Of a stretch of 64,000 bases of DNA, positions 8,837-21,869 are shown one piece after another; position 1 is the first letter of the stretch, and each line of letters begins with the position of its first letter. The DNA lies in contig NZ_LT707064.1 in the NCBI RefSeq assembly GCF_900156465.1, positions 2,264,501-2,328,500 on the forward strand, in the 5' to 3' direction. This stretch comes from Pseudomonas sp. 7SR1 (GTDB lineage Bacteria; Pseudomonadota; Gammaproteobacteria; Pseudomonadales; Pseudomonadaceae). A model generated the notes under the pieces. The model saw nothing but the letters and a program-made list of their open reading frames with translations, had not been told where the DNA came from and searched no databases. The translations under genes were made by a program, and so were the position numbers.

Positions 8837-9853
8837 TCAGCGCTTGACCCCAGGCTTGACCCGCAACGCCTTGGCCTTCGCCTCGATCACCAGATACATC
8901 ACCACCGTGATCAGCAACGGCAGGATGAAATAGATCGCCCGATAGGCGATCAACCCCGCCAGCAAGCTGCCCCGAGAGACTTCGTGTTGCAGCAGCGCGA
9001 TGAACACCGCTTCCAACACGCCGAGCCCCGCAGGAATGTGCGTAATCACCCCGGCGATGCTGCTGATGAGCAATACGCCCAGCACCAGCGGATAGTCCAG
9101 TTTGCTCGGCAGCAAGGTAAAGATCACCGCCGCCATCAGCGACCAGTTCAACGCGCCGAGCGCCAACTGCAGCACCGCCATGCGCAGGGACGGCAGATTG
9201 ATTTCCATGCCCCGGATCGTCCAGGCCCGACGTTTGGAGAACCGGCAGGCCAGCAGATAACCGGCACTCACCAACAGCAGCAGCACACCGACACCCTGCA
9301 AGGCATTGCTGCTGAGTTTCCAGCCCGGTGGCAGGGTGACCAGCCCGCTGCTGAACACCACGCCGGCCAGGGTCATGTAGCCGAACCAGTTGGTGGCCAG
9401 GCTCAGGCCTAGGATCTTGGCGATGTTGCCGGTGCTGACCCCCAGCCGCGAATAGAGCCGGTAGCGCATGGCGATGCCGCCGACCCAGGCGCTGAGGTTG
9501 AGGTTGAAGGCGTAGCTGATCACCCCCACCGGCAGGATCTGCCGCCACCCCAGTTTCTGCCGGATGTAGGTCCGTCCGATCAGGTCGAAGCAGGCATAGG
9601 TAATGAAGCTGGTAATGGTCAGGGCTGCGGCGATGAGCAATGTGCGAATCTTGAAATCGGCCAGGGTGGCCAGGACCTCCGCCCAGTCGATACGCCTCGC
9701 CAGGGCTGTGAACAGTACGATCAGCAGCAGGAAGAACGCCAGGGTCAGCGGTCTTTTCCAGCGGCTCCAGCGCGATGCGGGCCTGGATGCGGTGTTGGCC
9801 TGGTCCGGCCCGTGGGCGTCCCTCGGCACGGAATGCGCTTCAGAGTGGTTCAT
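8837..9853 (-). CDS. ybhN: YbhN-type membrane protein (UPF0104 / lysylphosphatidylglycerol synthase TM region family)
   Basis: 338 residues with about eight hydrophobic segments, starting after a polar N-terminus (LAFFLLLIVLFTAL near residue 40). The signature GGIAMRYRLYSRLGVSTGNI and the block IPAGLGVLEAVFIALL are typical of this flippase-like inner-membrane family. It overlaps clsB by 14 bases and follows ybhP-clsB as in E. coli ybhP-ybhO-ybhN. A role in moving or modifying a phospholipid made by ClsB is inferred from context only; the lysyl-transferase catalytic domain of MprF is absent. Confidence 0.88.
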   Translation of the reverse strand: MNHSEAHSVPRDAHGPDQANTASRPASRWSRWKRPLTLAFFLLLIVLFTALARRIDWAEVLATLADFKIRTLLIAAALTITSFITYACFDLIGRTYIRQKLGWRQILPVGVISYAFNLNLSAWVGGIAMRYRLYSRLGVSTGNIAKILGLSLATNWFGYMTLAGVVFSSGLVTLPPGWKLSSNALQGVGVLLLLVSAGYLLACRFSKRRAWTIRGMEINLPSLRMAVLQLALGALNWSLMAAVIFTLLPSKLDYPLVLGVLLISSIAGVITHIPAGLGVLEAVFIALLQHEVSRGSLLAGLIAYRAIYFILPLLITVVMYLVIEAKAKALRVKPGVKR

Positions 9854-11138
9854 GGGGTTCGCTCCGAACCGCCGTCGGCGGCGAAAAAGGTTTCAGACGC
9901 GGTTTATGGGCCGGCAGCCATCCGGCCCAGGCCGGAAAATGCCGCAGGAAGTGGAACACCATGAAACCGATGGTCATGCGCCACAGCAGCCCGCGTGGGG
10001 CATGGTTGGGGCGCATGACGGTGCAATGGTTGTGGCTCAGGTGTTCGAGCCGCTGGAACAGTTCGCGGTTGAAGGCCCGGTCGCGGATCAGCACATTGGC
10101 TTCCAGGTTCAGCGACAGGCTCAGGGGGTCGAGGTTGCTGGACCCGACCGTGCTCCAATCCTCGTCCACCAGGGCCACCTTGCCGTGCAGGGGGCGCTCG
10201 CAGTATTCGTAGATCACCACTCCGGCCTTGAGCAGATAGTCGTAGAGCATGCGCGCCGCGAGCTTGGCGATCATCATGTCCGGCTGGCCCTGCAGGATCA
10301 GCCGCACCTCCACGCCACGCCGCGCCGCATTGCGGATTTCGCGCAGCAACCGGTAGCCGGGGAAGAAATAGGCATTGGCGATCACCACTCTGCGCTTGGC
10401 GCTACGCAGCACTTGCAGGTAGACCTCTTCGATATCGGTCTGGTGCTCGTGGTTGTCGCGATAGACCAGGCGCACCTGGCCATCATGTTCGTTGAACGCC
10501 AGTTCGCTGCGGCGGCTGCGGCGTCGCTGCCACCAGTATTTGGCCCGGGCCGGCCGGCCGCTTTGCAACAGGGCGAAGTGATGGATATCCACCACTGCCG
10601 GGCCTTTGACTTCCACGGAGTAGTCCTGCTTGGCCTCGGGGCCGAAGTCGCCCAGGTGGTCGGCGGAAAAATTGATCCCGCCAATGAACGCGATCACCCC
10701 GTCCACCACCACGATCTTGCGGTGCAACCGCCGGAACCAGTTGGTGCGGATGCCCAGGTGCCGGGGTGCCGGGTCGAACATCTGCAGGCGCACCCCCGCG
10801 TCGCTCAGCGATGTCAGGAACTGCGGCGTCAGTTCGCCGCAGCCGAAGCCGTCGAGACTGACGGTGATGCGCACGCCCCGTTGGGCGGCGTCCACCAGCA
10901 GGTCCCGCAGTTCGTAGCCGACCTTGTCCTCGAACAGGATGAAGGTTTCCAGGAGGATCTCCTGCTCGGCCCGGCGTATGGCCTCGAAGACCCTGGGAAA
11001 GTATTGCTCGCCATTCTCCAGCAGTGTGACGCGGTTATTGCCATGCCAACCGTATTCGATGTCCACCAGCGCCGGATTGCGCTCGGTGGGTGGAACCTCG
11101 ACCTGTTCCACCGTCGCCTTGTTCATCGTCGCGCTCAT
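9840..11138 (-). CDS. clsB: cardiolipin synthase ClsB (YbhO)
   Basis: 432 residues; phospholipase D superfamily. Two HKD motifs are present: HRKIVVVDGVIAFIGG and HGKVALVDEDWSTVGSSN. The start is the ATG at 11138, which overlaps the ybhP stop as ATGA; a longer upstream frame runs inside ybhP and is rejected. ClsB makes cardiolipin from two phosphatidylglycerols and can also make PG from PE and glycerol. The gene order ybhP-clsB-ybhN is the E. coli order. No N-terminal membrane helix is evident, which matches ClsB rather than ClsA. Confidence 0.92.
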   Translation of the reverse strand: MSATMNKATVEQVEVPPTERNPALVDIEYGWHGNNRVTLLENGEQYFPRVFEAIRRAEQEILLETFILFEDKVGYELRDLLVDAAQRGVRITVSLDGFGCGELTPQFLTSLSDAGVRLQMFDPAPRHLGIRTNWFRRLHRKIVVVDGVIAFIGGINFSADHLGDFGPEAKQDYSVEVKGPAVVDIHHFALLQSGRPARAKYWWQRRRSRRSELAFNEHDGQVRLVYRDNHEHQTDIEEVYLQVLRSAKRRVVIANAYFFPGYRLLREIRNAARRGVEVRLILQGQPDMMIAKLAARMLYDYLLKAGVVIYEYCERPLHGKVALVDEDWSTVGSSNLDPLSLSLNLEANVLIRDRAFNRELFQRLEHLSHNHCTVMRPNHAPRGLLWRMTIGFMVFHFLRHFPAWAGWLPAHKPRLKPFSPPTAVRSEPHEPL

Positions 11139-11956
11139 AACTCGATCTCCACCGACAAAGGGGCATGGTCGGAAAGGTGTGACCAGGGTCGTACGCTCAA
11201 GACCTTGGGATGATGGGCCTTGAGGTTGCGCACGTAGATGCGGTCCAGGCGCAGGATGGGCAGGCGCGCCGGAAAGCTGCGGGCCGGTTTGCCCCATTGC
11301 TCGGCGAACACTTCCCGCAGGCCGCAGGGCGCAAGCAGCTCGTTGGCCTTGCCGCGCCAGTCGTTGAAATCCCCGGCCACGATCACCGGCGCCTCGGGCG
11401 GCAATTCGCTCAACCGTTGGCAGAGCAGTTTCAATTGCTCGACACGATGGTTCTCGCGCAATCCCAGGTGTACGCAGATGGCATGCACCTGCGGGGCATC
11501 GCCATCCGGCAGGCGCAGCACGCTATGGAGCATGCCGCGGTTTTCATGGCCGCTGATGGAGACGTCCAGGTTGTCGTGACGGATGATCTGGAATTTCGAC
11601 AGCAGCGCGTTACCGTGGTCCCCCGCCGGGTAGACCGCGTTGCGCCCGTAGGCGAACTGTGGCCACAGGCTGTCGGCCAGGAATTCGTATTGCGGCATGC
11701 TCGGCCAGTTGCTATAGCGCTGGGGATGATGCTCGTGTGTGCCATGGACTTCCTGCAGGAACACCACATCGGCGGACACGCTGCGCACCGCTTCGCGCAG
11801 CTCCGGCAGGATGAAGCGCCGGTTCAGGGCGGTGAACCCCTTGTGGGTATTGACCGTCAGCACCGTGAAACGGCGGATCCGGCCAAGATCCCGGGCCTGG
11901 CCCTGGATCGCGTCACCCCTTGGGTCCAGGCCCGTTTCGGAGGGGATCGTGCTCAT
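11135..11956 (-). CDS. ybhP: YbhP-type endonuclease/exonuclease/phosphatase family protein
   Basis: 273 residues of the EEP (DNase I-like) fold: TVNTHKGFTALNRR, VVFLQEVHG (metal-binding Glu), HAICVHLGL, VIVAGDFNDWRG (catalytic Asp/Asn) and LSDHAPLSVEIEL (catalytic His near the C-terminus). All the metal and catalytic positions are therefore intact. Its substrate is unknown; a phosphodiester in lipid metabolism is plausible from linkage to clsB. It overlaps both neighbours by four bases (ATGA). Confidence 0.88.
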   Translation of the reverse strand: MSTIPSETGLDPRGDAIQGQARDLGRIRRFTVLTVNTHKGFTALNRRFILPELREAVRSVSADVVFLQEVHGTHEHHPQRYSNWPSMPQYEFLADSLWPQFAYGRNAVYPAGDHGNALLSKFQIIRHDNLDVSISGHENRGMLHSVLRLPDGDAPQVHAICVHLGLRENHRVEQLKLLCQRLSELPPEAPVIVAGDFNDWRGKANELLAPCGLREVFAEQWGKPARSFPARLPILRLDRIYVRNLKAHHPKVLSVRPWSHLSDHAPLSVEIEL

Positions 11957-12879
11957 GGCAACACTCCCTCGGCGGGACGCTGGCCGGGAGCTGTGGCCAG
12001 GTCCTTGTCCAGATCGAAGCGCTCCAGCAGATGGCGTGCGTCGTAAGGGGCGCGAACCTTGATGTCGTTGTCGAAATAGCAGAACACTTCCCGGTGCTTG
12101 CGCGCCCTGGGTCGGGTTGTCGGATCGATCAGTTGGGCATCCTCCGGTTGCTTGCCGTGGCTCCAGGCTTCGATCCGGTCACCCCAGCGCTTCAAGGCCT
12201 CGTCGGTATAACCGCTGGCATACAGTTCCTCGGCGCCGTGCAGGCGCAGGTAGACGAAATCGCTGGTGACGTCTTCGCGATACGGCCATTTACCAGCGGT
12301 GTCGGCGATCACCAGGGCGACGTCGTAGCGCTTGAGCAGCGCGACGAAGCGCGGGTCGATGAAACTTTCATGGCGGATTTCGACCGCATGGCGCAGCGGG
12401 CGTTTCTTGTCGGTTTCGGTACTGGCGTGGCCTTCCATGCGCGGTTCGTGCTCCCGGGCCAGGGCCGCGGCCGCTTCGGTGTCGTGGGGCAGTTGCTTGA
12501 GAAAGTCTTCGAACAGCTCAGGGTCGAATTTGAAGCTGGGGGGGAATTGCCAGAGGATCGCCCCCAGCTTTTCCTTGAGCTCCAGCACCCCGGAGGCGAA
12601 GAAATTGGCCAGGGGCTTGCGGATGTCCCGCAGACGCTTGATGTGCGTGATGAAGCGCGGCGCCTTGACGCTGAACACGAAGCCCGGCGGTGTTTCGGCG
12701 TACCACTGGGCATACCGTTCAGGGCGTTGCAGGGCATAGAACGATCCGTTGATCTCGATGCTGTTGACCGCTCGCGAGGCGAACTGCAATTCACGCTTTT
12801 GGGTCAGTCCCTTGGGGTAGAAGTCCCCCCGCCAAGGCGTGTATCGCCAACCGGAAATACCGATGTGGATCGCCGTCAT
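11953..12879 (-). CDS. DUF72 family protein
   Basis: 308 residues from the ATG at 12879, which follows GGGAGGGACAC and opens MTAIHIGISGWRYTPWRGDF, the characteristic DUF72 N-terminus. Other family blocks are INGSFYALQRPERYAQW, VFSVKAPRFITHIKRL, AVEIRHESF and DFVYLRLHG. The fold is a TIM-like barrel; no biochemical role is established. The upstream 59-residue extension would run into the REPIN and is rejected. It is the first gene of the reverse operon and overlaps ybhP by four bases. Confidence 0.9.
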   Translation of the reverse strand: MTAIHIGISGWRYTPWRGDFYPKGLTQKRELQFASRAVNSIEINGSFYALQRPERYAQWYAETPPGFVFSVKAPRFITHIKRLRDIRKPLANFFASGVLELKEKLGAILWQFPPSFKFDPELFEDFLKQLPHDTEAAAALAREHEPRMEGHASTETDKKRPLRHAVEIRHESFIDPRFVALLKRYDVALVIADTAGKWPYREDVTSDFVYLRLHGAEELYASGYTDEALKRWGDRIEAWSHGKQPEDAQLIDPTTRPRARKHREVFCYFDNDIKVRAPYDARHLLERFDLDKDLATAPGQRPAEGVLP

Positions 12880-13017
12880 GTGTCCCTCCCGCGCCAGATG
12901 ACCTCGTACTGCCTGTGTCTTGTGATGACCTTCGCGCGGTGGAGAAAGTTTCGACGGGATGCCCGGCGGTGAGGCCCATGAGGTCCTGTGGAGAAAGGTA
13001 TTGATGGCAGTGAGCAT

Positions 13018-13102
13018 TGTGGCGAGGGGATTTATCCCCGCTGCGCCGCGAGGCACGCCTTATAGGGCTGCTGCGCAGCGGGGATGAATCCCCTCGCCAA
13101 AG
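13018..13102. repeat. REPIN, GTGGCGAGGGGATTTATCCCCGC family
   Basis: Inverted pair of the second Pseudomonas repeat type: GGCGAGGGGATTTATCCCCG at 13021-13040 and its complement ending at 13102. It lies in the shared promoter interval between the DUF72 operon and the MscS-type gene. Confidence 0.9.
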
Positions 13103-13215
13103 GATCTGGTCTTGACTGAAGTCCCGGAGGCTTTCCCGATTCACCCGGCAAAGCGAACTTGCCGGCTCGTTTTGAATCAGTTCCTTACCAATCCCGTGTG
13201 AAGGAGCCTCGCGTT

Positions 13216-15303
13216 TTGTCTCGATTGAGCACTGCCTTGCTGCTGGTCCTGTCGCTGCTGACGGGCGGTATTGCCCACGCTGCGGCCGCCGCGCCTGCCG
13301 CATCGGCGCCCAGTGAGGCCTCCGCCGAGCCCGAGCCACTGGTGCAGGGCGGTTTACTGGGCGCCATCAGTTCGAGCATCGACGATGTCCAGGACAAGCT
13401 CGACCTCAACCAGAGCCTGATCGATGCCTGGCGCCTGCGGGCGGACCGAGCGGCGGACGAAGTGGACAGGCTGGTGGACCAGACCGCCCGGTCCTCCTGG
13501 CGCGTGGCGGGGGATTTCCTGTTGCTTTCCGGCGTCTGGCTGGGTGCCTTTGCGCTGATCTGGGCCGGGGCCCGGCTGCTGCTGCGCCATCTGGGCCATC
13601 GTCGTTGGCTGCGCAGCCGGCAACGGATACGGGACCTGCTCGGCTACCTGCTGCCCTACACCGTGCCGGCGCTGGTCTGCCTGCCGCTGACCCTGTATGT
13701 CAGTCACTTCCTGCAAGTTTCGGTCGGGCGTGCCCTGGCCCTGTGTTTTGCCTATGCCACCAGCAGCGGGATCTTCTCCACCTCGGTGCTGCTCTGCGTG
13801 ATCGTGATGTTCAATGCCGGCCACAAACGTCGGGCGGTGTCGATCATTCGCCATTTCATTCCCCGTCCGTTGTTCCTGTTCGGTTTCCTCGCCGCCCTCA
13901 GCGATGCACTGACCAGTCCGCAGATCGCCCGGCAACTGGGGGGCAACATCACCGCCAGCGTCGCGGTGTTCACCGGGCTGTTCGCCTCGGTGCTGTTTGG
14001 CTGGCTGGTGATCCGCATGCGCCGGCCCGTGGCGCATCTGATTCGCAACCGCCCGCTGGCCCAACGCTTGAAACAGCCGGCCCTGCAGGAGTCGCTGCGG
14101 GTTTTTTCCGGGCTGTGGAACTGGCCGATATTGCTGATGGTGCTGGTCTCGGCGGTGAGCCTGATCGGCGTGGGCGAGGATAACCAGAGGGCCCTGCGCT
14201 GTGCGTTGTTCACCACTATCCTGCTGATCGCCACGGTATTTCTCAGCACCGTGTTCCAACAGGTGTTCAAGTCTCCCAAGGCCGAAGCCATCCAGCGCAA
14301 CAGTGCCTACAAGGGCCGGTTGTTGAGCCTGTTGCATGCCTTGCTGCGGATTGTCATGGCGGTGGCGTTCATCGAGATCCTCGGCAGGATCTGGGGGCTT
14401 TCGTTGTTCGAATTCGCTTCGCGCAATGCCGTGGGGCGGGCGATCAGCGATTCCTTGAGTCGCATCGGGTTGATCCTGCTGGTGACCTGGCTCATGTGGG
14501 TGGTGCTCGATACGGCCATCCAGGAAGCCCTGAAACCGCCGCTCAACAAACGTGGGGCGCGCCAGCCCAGTACGCGGGTCAAGACCATCCTGCCGCTGTT
14601 GCGCAACGCGGCGAAAATCATCCTGGTGGTGATTTGCGCAATCACCACCATGGCCAACCTGGGTATCAACGTCGCCCCGTTGCTGGCCGGTGCCGGGGTG
14701 GTGGGGTTGGCGATCGGTTTCGGTTCGCAGCAATTGGTGCAGGATGTGATCACCGGGCTGTTCATCATCATTGAAGACACGCTGTCCATCGGCGACTGGG
14801 TGGTGCTCAGCTCCGGCCACGCCGGCACCGTCGAAGGCCTGACCATCCGCACCCTGCGCCTGCGCGACGGCAAGGGGTTCGTGCACTCGGTACCGTTCGG
14901 CCAGATTAAGGCGGTGACCAACCAGTCCCGGCAATTCGCCTTTGCATTTTTCTCGGTGCAGTTCACCTACGACACCGATGTCGACCAGGCCATCGAGCTG
15001 ATTCGCGAGGCCGGGCGTTCGATCGCTGAAGATCCGTTTCTCAAGTTCAACCTGCAAGGGCCGCTGGATGTGTTCGGCGTGGACAAGATGGACCTCAACG
15101 GCGTGGTGCTCACGGCGCAGTTCCGCACGGTCTCCGGCGGGCAGTACGCGGTGAGCCGCGCGTTCAACCATCAATTGAAGAAGCTTGTGGATAACCACCC
15201 GGCGGTGCACTTTGCGCAGACTTATCCACAGCAGGTGATGATGCCCAAGCGATTCGTGGAAGAGCCGAAAGAGGGGGAGCAGGTGCCTGATCAATCTCGG
15301 TAG
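13216..15303 (+). CDS. large MscS-family mechanosensitive channel (YbiO-like)
   Basis: 695 residues. I favour a TTG start at 13216: AAGGAG at 13201-13206 lies nine bases upstream and the protein then begins with a clean signal peptide (LSTALLLVLSLLTGGIAHA). The ATG-type start at 13159 adds a polar tail lacking an SD. After a short periplasmic part come about ten hydrophobic segments. The pore and MscS beta domain follow: GAGVVGLAIGFGSQQLVQDV, FIIIEDTLSIGDWVV and VPFGQIKAVTNQSR. The length and N-terminal extension resemble E. coli YbiO. It would release solutes at hypo-osmotic shock. It converges on lhr. Confidence 0.87.
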   Translation: MSRLSTALLLVLSLLTGGIAHAAAAAPAASAPSEASAEPEPLVQGGLLGAISSSIDDVQDKLDLNQSLIDAWRLRADRAADEVDRLVDQTARSSWRVAGDFLLLSGVWLGAFALIWAGARLLLRHLGHRRWLRSRQRIRDLLGYLLPYTVPALVCLPLTLYVSHFLQVSVGRALALCFAYATSSGIFSTSVLLCVIVMFNAGHKRRAVSIIRHFIPRPLFLFGFLAALSDALTSPQIARQLGGNITASVAVFTGLFASVLFGWLVIRMRRPVAHLIRNRPLAQRLKQPALQESLRVFSGLWNWPILLMVLVSAVSLIGVGEDNQRALRCALFTTILLIATVFLSTVFQQVFKSPKAEAIQRNSAYKGRLLSLLHALLRIVMAVAFIEILGRIWGLSLFEFASRNAVGRAISDSLSRIGLILLVTWLMWVVLDTAIQEALKPPLNKRGARQPSTRVKTILPLLRNAAKIILVVICAITTMANLGINVAPLLAGAGVVGLAIGFGSQQLVQDVITGLFIIIEDTLSIGDWVVLSSGHAGTVEGLTIRTLRLRDGKGFVHSVPFGQIKAVTNQSRQFAFAFFSVQFTYDTDVDQAIELIREAGRSIAEDPFLKFNLQGPLDVFGVDKMDLNGVVLTAQFRTVSGGQYAVSRAFNHQLKKLVDNHPAVHFAQTYPQQVMMPKRFVEEPKEGEQVPDQSR

Positions 15304-15339
15304 TGGGTGAGGTTCGGGCGGGGGCCCGTCCAGACACCC

Positions 15340-19653
<4,314 letters not shown>

Positions 19654-19705
19654 GTGGCAGTTTATGCGGGCGCAGTGGGGAAGATGCAAGTACTGATACT
19701 GCGTC

Positions 19706-19834
19706 TGTGGCGAGGGGCAGTTATCCCCGCCGGGCTGCAAGACAGCCCCGGACGAATGGAATGGACCTGACCCGCCCGGGTGGCAATCAAAGGGGCCGCT
19801 TCGCAGCCCAACGGGGATAAATCCCCTCGCCACA
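19706..19834. repeat. REPIN, GTGGCGAGGGG..CCCC family
   Basis: GTGGCGAGGGGCAGTTATCC near 19707 pairs with GATAAATCCCCTCGCCAC ending near 19834; the spacer includes GGGCTGCAAGACAGCCCC and GGGGCCGCTTCGCAGCCC. It lies between the divergent lhr and the sugar-nucleotide gene at 19979. Confidence 0.88.
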
Positions 19835-19978
19835 GGCCAGCTACCAACCTTGTAGGATGCGATCCACACTTTACGGATGACGGTTGCGCACTAAACCCGC
19901 AAAATGCAAGGATTCCGACGACGCCCGTGGGCGTTGTCGACCAAATTCTTGTGCCAACAGACTGGGCCTGCTGACTTT

Positions 19979-20863
19979 ATGCGAATGCGCCTTATGTTAC
20001 TGGGCGGCGGAAATGCCCTTGGGCAGGCGCTGATTCGCCTCGGTGCGGAAGAAGACATCGGTTTTCTCGCCCCCCGCCCGCCCGAAGACGGCTGGGATGC
20101 CGCGAGCCTGACGCAGCTGCTCGACGACACCCGCCCGGACGCCGTGATCAACCTGGCGTACTACTTCGACTGGTTCCAGGCCGAGGCGGTGAGCGAACAG
20201 CGCCTGGCCAGCCAGGAGCGTGCCGTCGAGCGCCTGGCCGAGTTGTGCCAGCATCACAATATCGTCTTGCTGCAACCGTCGAGCTATCGCGTCTTCGACG
20301 GTTCCCGCGCCACCGCCTACAGCGAAAAGGACGAACCGGTGCCCCTGGGCCTGCGCGGCCAGGCACTGTGGCGGATCGAGCAGAGCGTGCGGGCCACCTG
20401 CCCGCAGCATGTGCTGCTGCGTTTCGGCTGGCTGCTGGACGACAGCCCCGACGGCATCCTGGGGCGCTTCCTGGCCCGGGCCGAACACCCCGAGGAATTA
20501 CTGCTGGCCGACGACCGTCGCGGCAATCCAACGCCGGTCGATGACGCGGCGCGGGTCATCATCTCCGTGCTCAAGCAGCTCGACTGTGCGGCGCCGCTGT
20601 GGGGCACCTACCATTACGCCGGACACGAGGCGACCACGCCGCTGGCGCTGGGGCAGGCGATCCTGACCGAAGCCCGCGCCCTGCATCCGCTGGCGATCGA
20701 GTCGCCCACGCCCCAGGCCCACGCCGCACGGCCGGACGCCGCGGAAGAACCGCAGCACGCGGTCCTGGCCTGCAAGAAAATTCTGCATACCTTCGGGATC
20801 AAGCCCCGCGCCTGGCGCGCGGCCCTCCCGTCTCTCCTGGATAGGTTCTATCGTCATGGCTAA
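19979..20863 (+). CDS. RmlD-like sugar-nucleotide binding protein (extended SDR), catalytic motif not seen
   Basis: 294 residues from the ATG at 19979. It starts MRMRLMLLGGGNALGQAL, a Rossmann glycine motif, and has DDTRPDAVINLAYY and LQPSSYRVFDG, which match dTDP-4-dehydrorhamnose reductase (RmlD). Where RmlD has the catalytic YxxxK, the aligned segment reads LGLRGQALWRIEQ, without tyrosine or lysine in register. It may therefore bind but not reduce a sugar nucleotide, or use other residues. Its stop overlaps the next gene's start by eight bases. The same pair lies near oprG in P. aeruginosa. Confidence 0.8.
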   Translation: MRMRLMLLGGGNALGQALIRLGAEEDIGFLAPRPPEDGWDAASLTQLLDDTRPDAVINLAYYFDWFQAEAVSEQRLASQERAVERLAELCQHHNIVLLQPSSYRVFDGSRATAYSEKDEPVPLGLRGQALWRIEQSVRATCPQHVLLRFGWLLDDSPDGILGRFLARAEHPEELLLADDRRGNPTPVDDAARVIISVLKQLDCAAPLWGTYHYAGHEATTPLALGQAILTEARALHPLAIESPTPQAHAARPDAAEEPQHAVLACKKILHTFGIKPRAWRAALPSLLDRFYRHG

Positions 20864-21785
20864 AGGCCCTGTTCTCATTACCGGCGGTGCGGGTTTCATC
20901 GGTTCGCACCTGACCGACGCGTTGCTCGCCCAGGGCCATTCGGTGCGAATCCTCGACGATTTGTCTACCGGCAAGCGCAGCAACCTGCCCCTGGACAACC
21001 CTGCCGTGGAGCTGATCGAGGGCGATGTCGCCGACGCGGCGCTGGTGGCCCGGGCCATGGCCGGTTGCAGTGCCGTCGCGCACCTGGCCGCCGTGGCCTC
21101 GGTGCAGGCTTCGGTGGACGACCCGGTGCGCACCCACCAGAGCAATTTCATTGGCACCCTGAACGTCTGTGAAGCCATGCGCCAGGCCGGCGTCAAGCGG
21201 GTGCTGTTCGCTTCCAGCGCGGCGGTCTATGGCAACAACGGCGAAGGCCAGTCCATCGACGAAGACACCCCCAAGGCGCCGCTCACGCCGTATGCCTCGG
21301 ACAAGCTGGCCAGCGAGTTCTACCTGGATTTCTATCGTCGCCAGCATGACCTGGAGCCGGTGGTGTTCCGCTTCTTCAATATCTACGGCCCGCGCCAGGA
21401 TCCGTCCTCACCGTATTCCGGTGTGATCAGCATCTTCAGCGAACGGGCGCAGAAAGGCCTGCCGATTACCATCTTCGGCGATGGTGAGCAGACCCGGGAC
21501 TTTGTCTATGTCGAAGACCTGGTGGACCTGCTGGTGCAGGCCATCGAGAAAACCGAGGTTGAAGTCGGGGCGGTGAACGTGGGCTGGAACCAGGCCACGA
21601 CCCTCAAGCAGATGCTTCAGGCGCTGGCCGCGGTGGTCGGTGACTTGCCGCCGATCAGCCATGGTCCGGCGCGTCCTGGCGATATCCGGCACTCACGGGC
21701 CGACAATCACCGGCTGTTGCAGCGCTTCCGCTTTCCCCCACAGACACCGATGAGCGTGGGGCTGGCTCGGCTGCTGGGCCGCTGA
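20856..21785 (+). CDS. NAD-dependent epimerase/dehydratase (GalE/WbpP-like extended SDR)
   Basis: 309 residues. GGAGFIGSHL near the N-terminus binds NAD; FASSAAVYGNNG supplies the serine and YASDK the catalytic Tyr and Lys, so the active site is complete. FFNIYGPRQDPSSPYSG and DFVYVEDLVDLLVQAI are typical of UDP-hexose 4-epimerases. The exact sugar is unknown. It is translationally coupled to the RmlD-like gene and is followed six bases later by a strong terminator. No glycosyltransferase is nearby. Confidence 0.88.
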   Translation: MAKGPVLITGGAGFIGSHLTDALLAQGHSVRILDDLSTGKRSNLPLDNPAVELIEGDVADAALVARAMAGCSAVAHLAAVASVQASVDDPVRTHQSNFIGTLNVCEAMRQAGVKRVLFASSAAVYGNNGEGQSIDEDTPKAPLTPYASDKLASEFYLDFYRRQHDLEPVVFRFFNIYGPRQDPSSPYSGVISIFSERAQKGLPITIFGDGEQTRDFVYVEDLVDLLVQAIEKTEVEVGAVNVGWNQATTLKQMLQALAAVVGDLPPISHGPARPGDIRHSRADNHRLLQRFRFPPQTPMSVGLARLLGR

Positions 21786-21790
21786 ATGAG

Positions 21791-21820
21791 AAAAGGCGCC
21801 TTTCGAGGCGCCTTTTTTTT
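21791..21820 (+). terminator. Rho-independent terminator after the epimerase gene
   Basis: AAAGGCGCC TTTCGA GGCGCCTTT followed by an eight-base T run; the flanking A run lets it also serve the converging oprG transcript. Confidence 0.92.
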
Positions 21821-21869
21821 GTCACGGCATACGCTGTTGTGTGTTTTCAACTTGCCATCGTGCTGCAGG

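Noticed and set aside
12880..13056. 59-residue N-terminal extension of the DUF72 protein
   Set aside because: Would be translated from the REPIN and promoter interval; the start at 12879 has a good SD and the family N-terminus.
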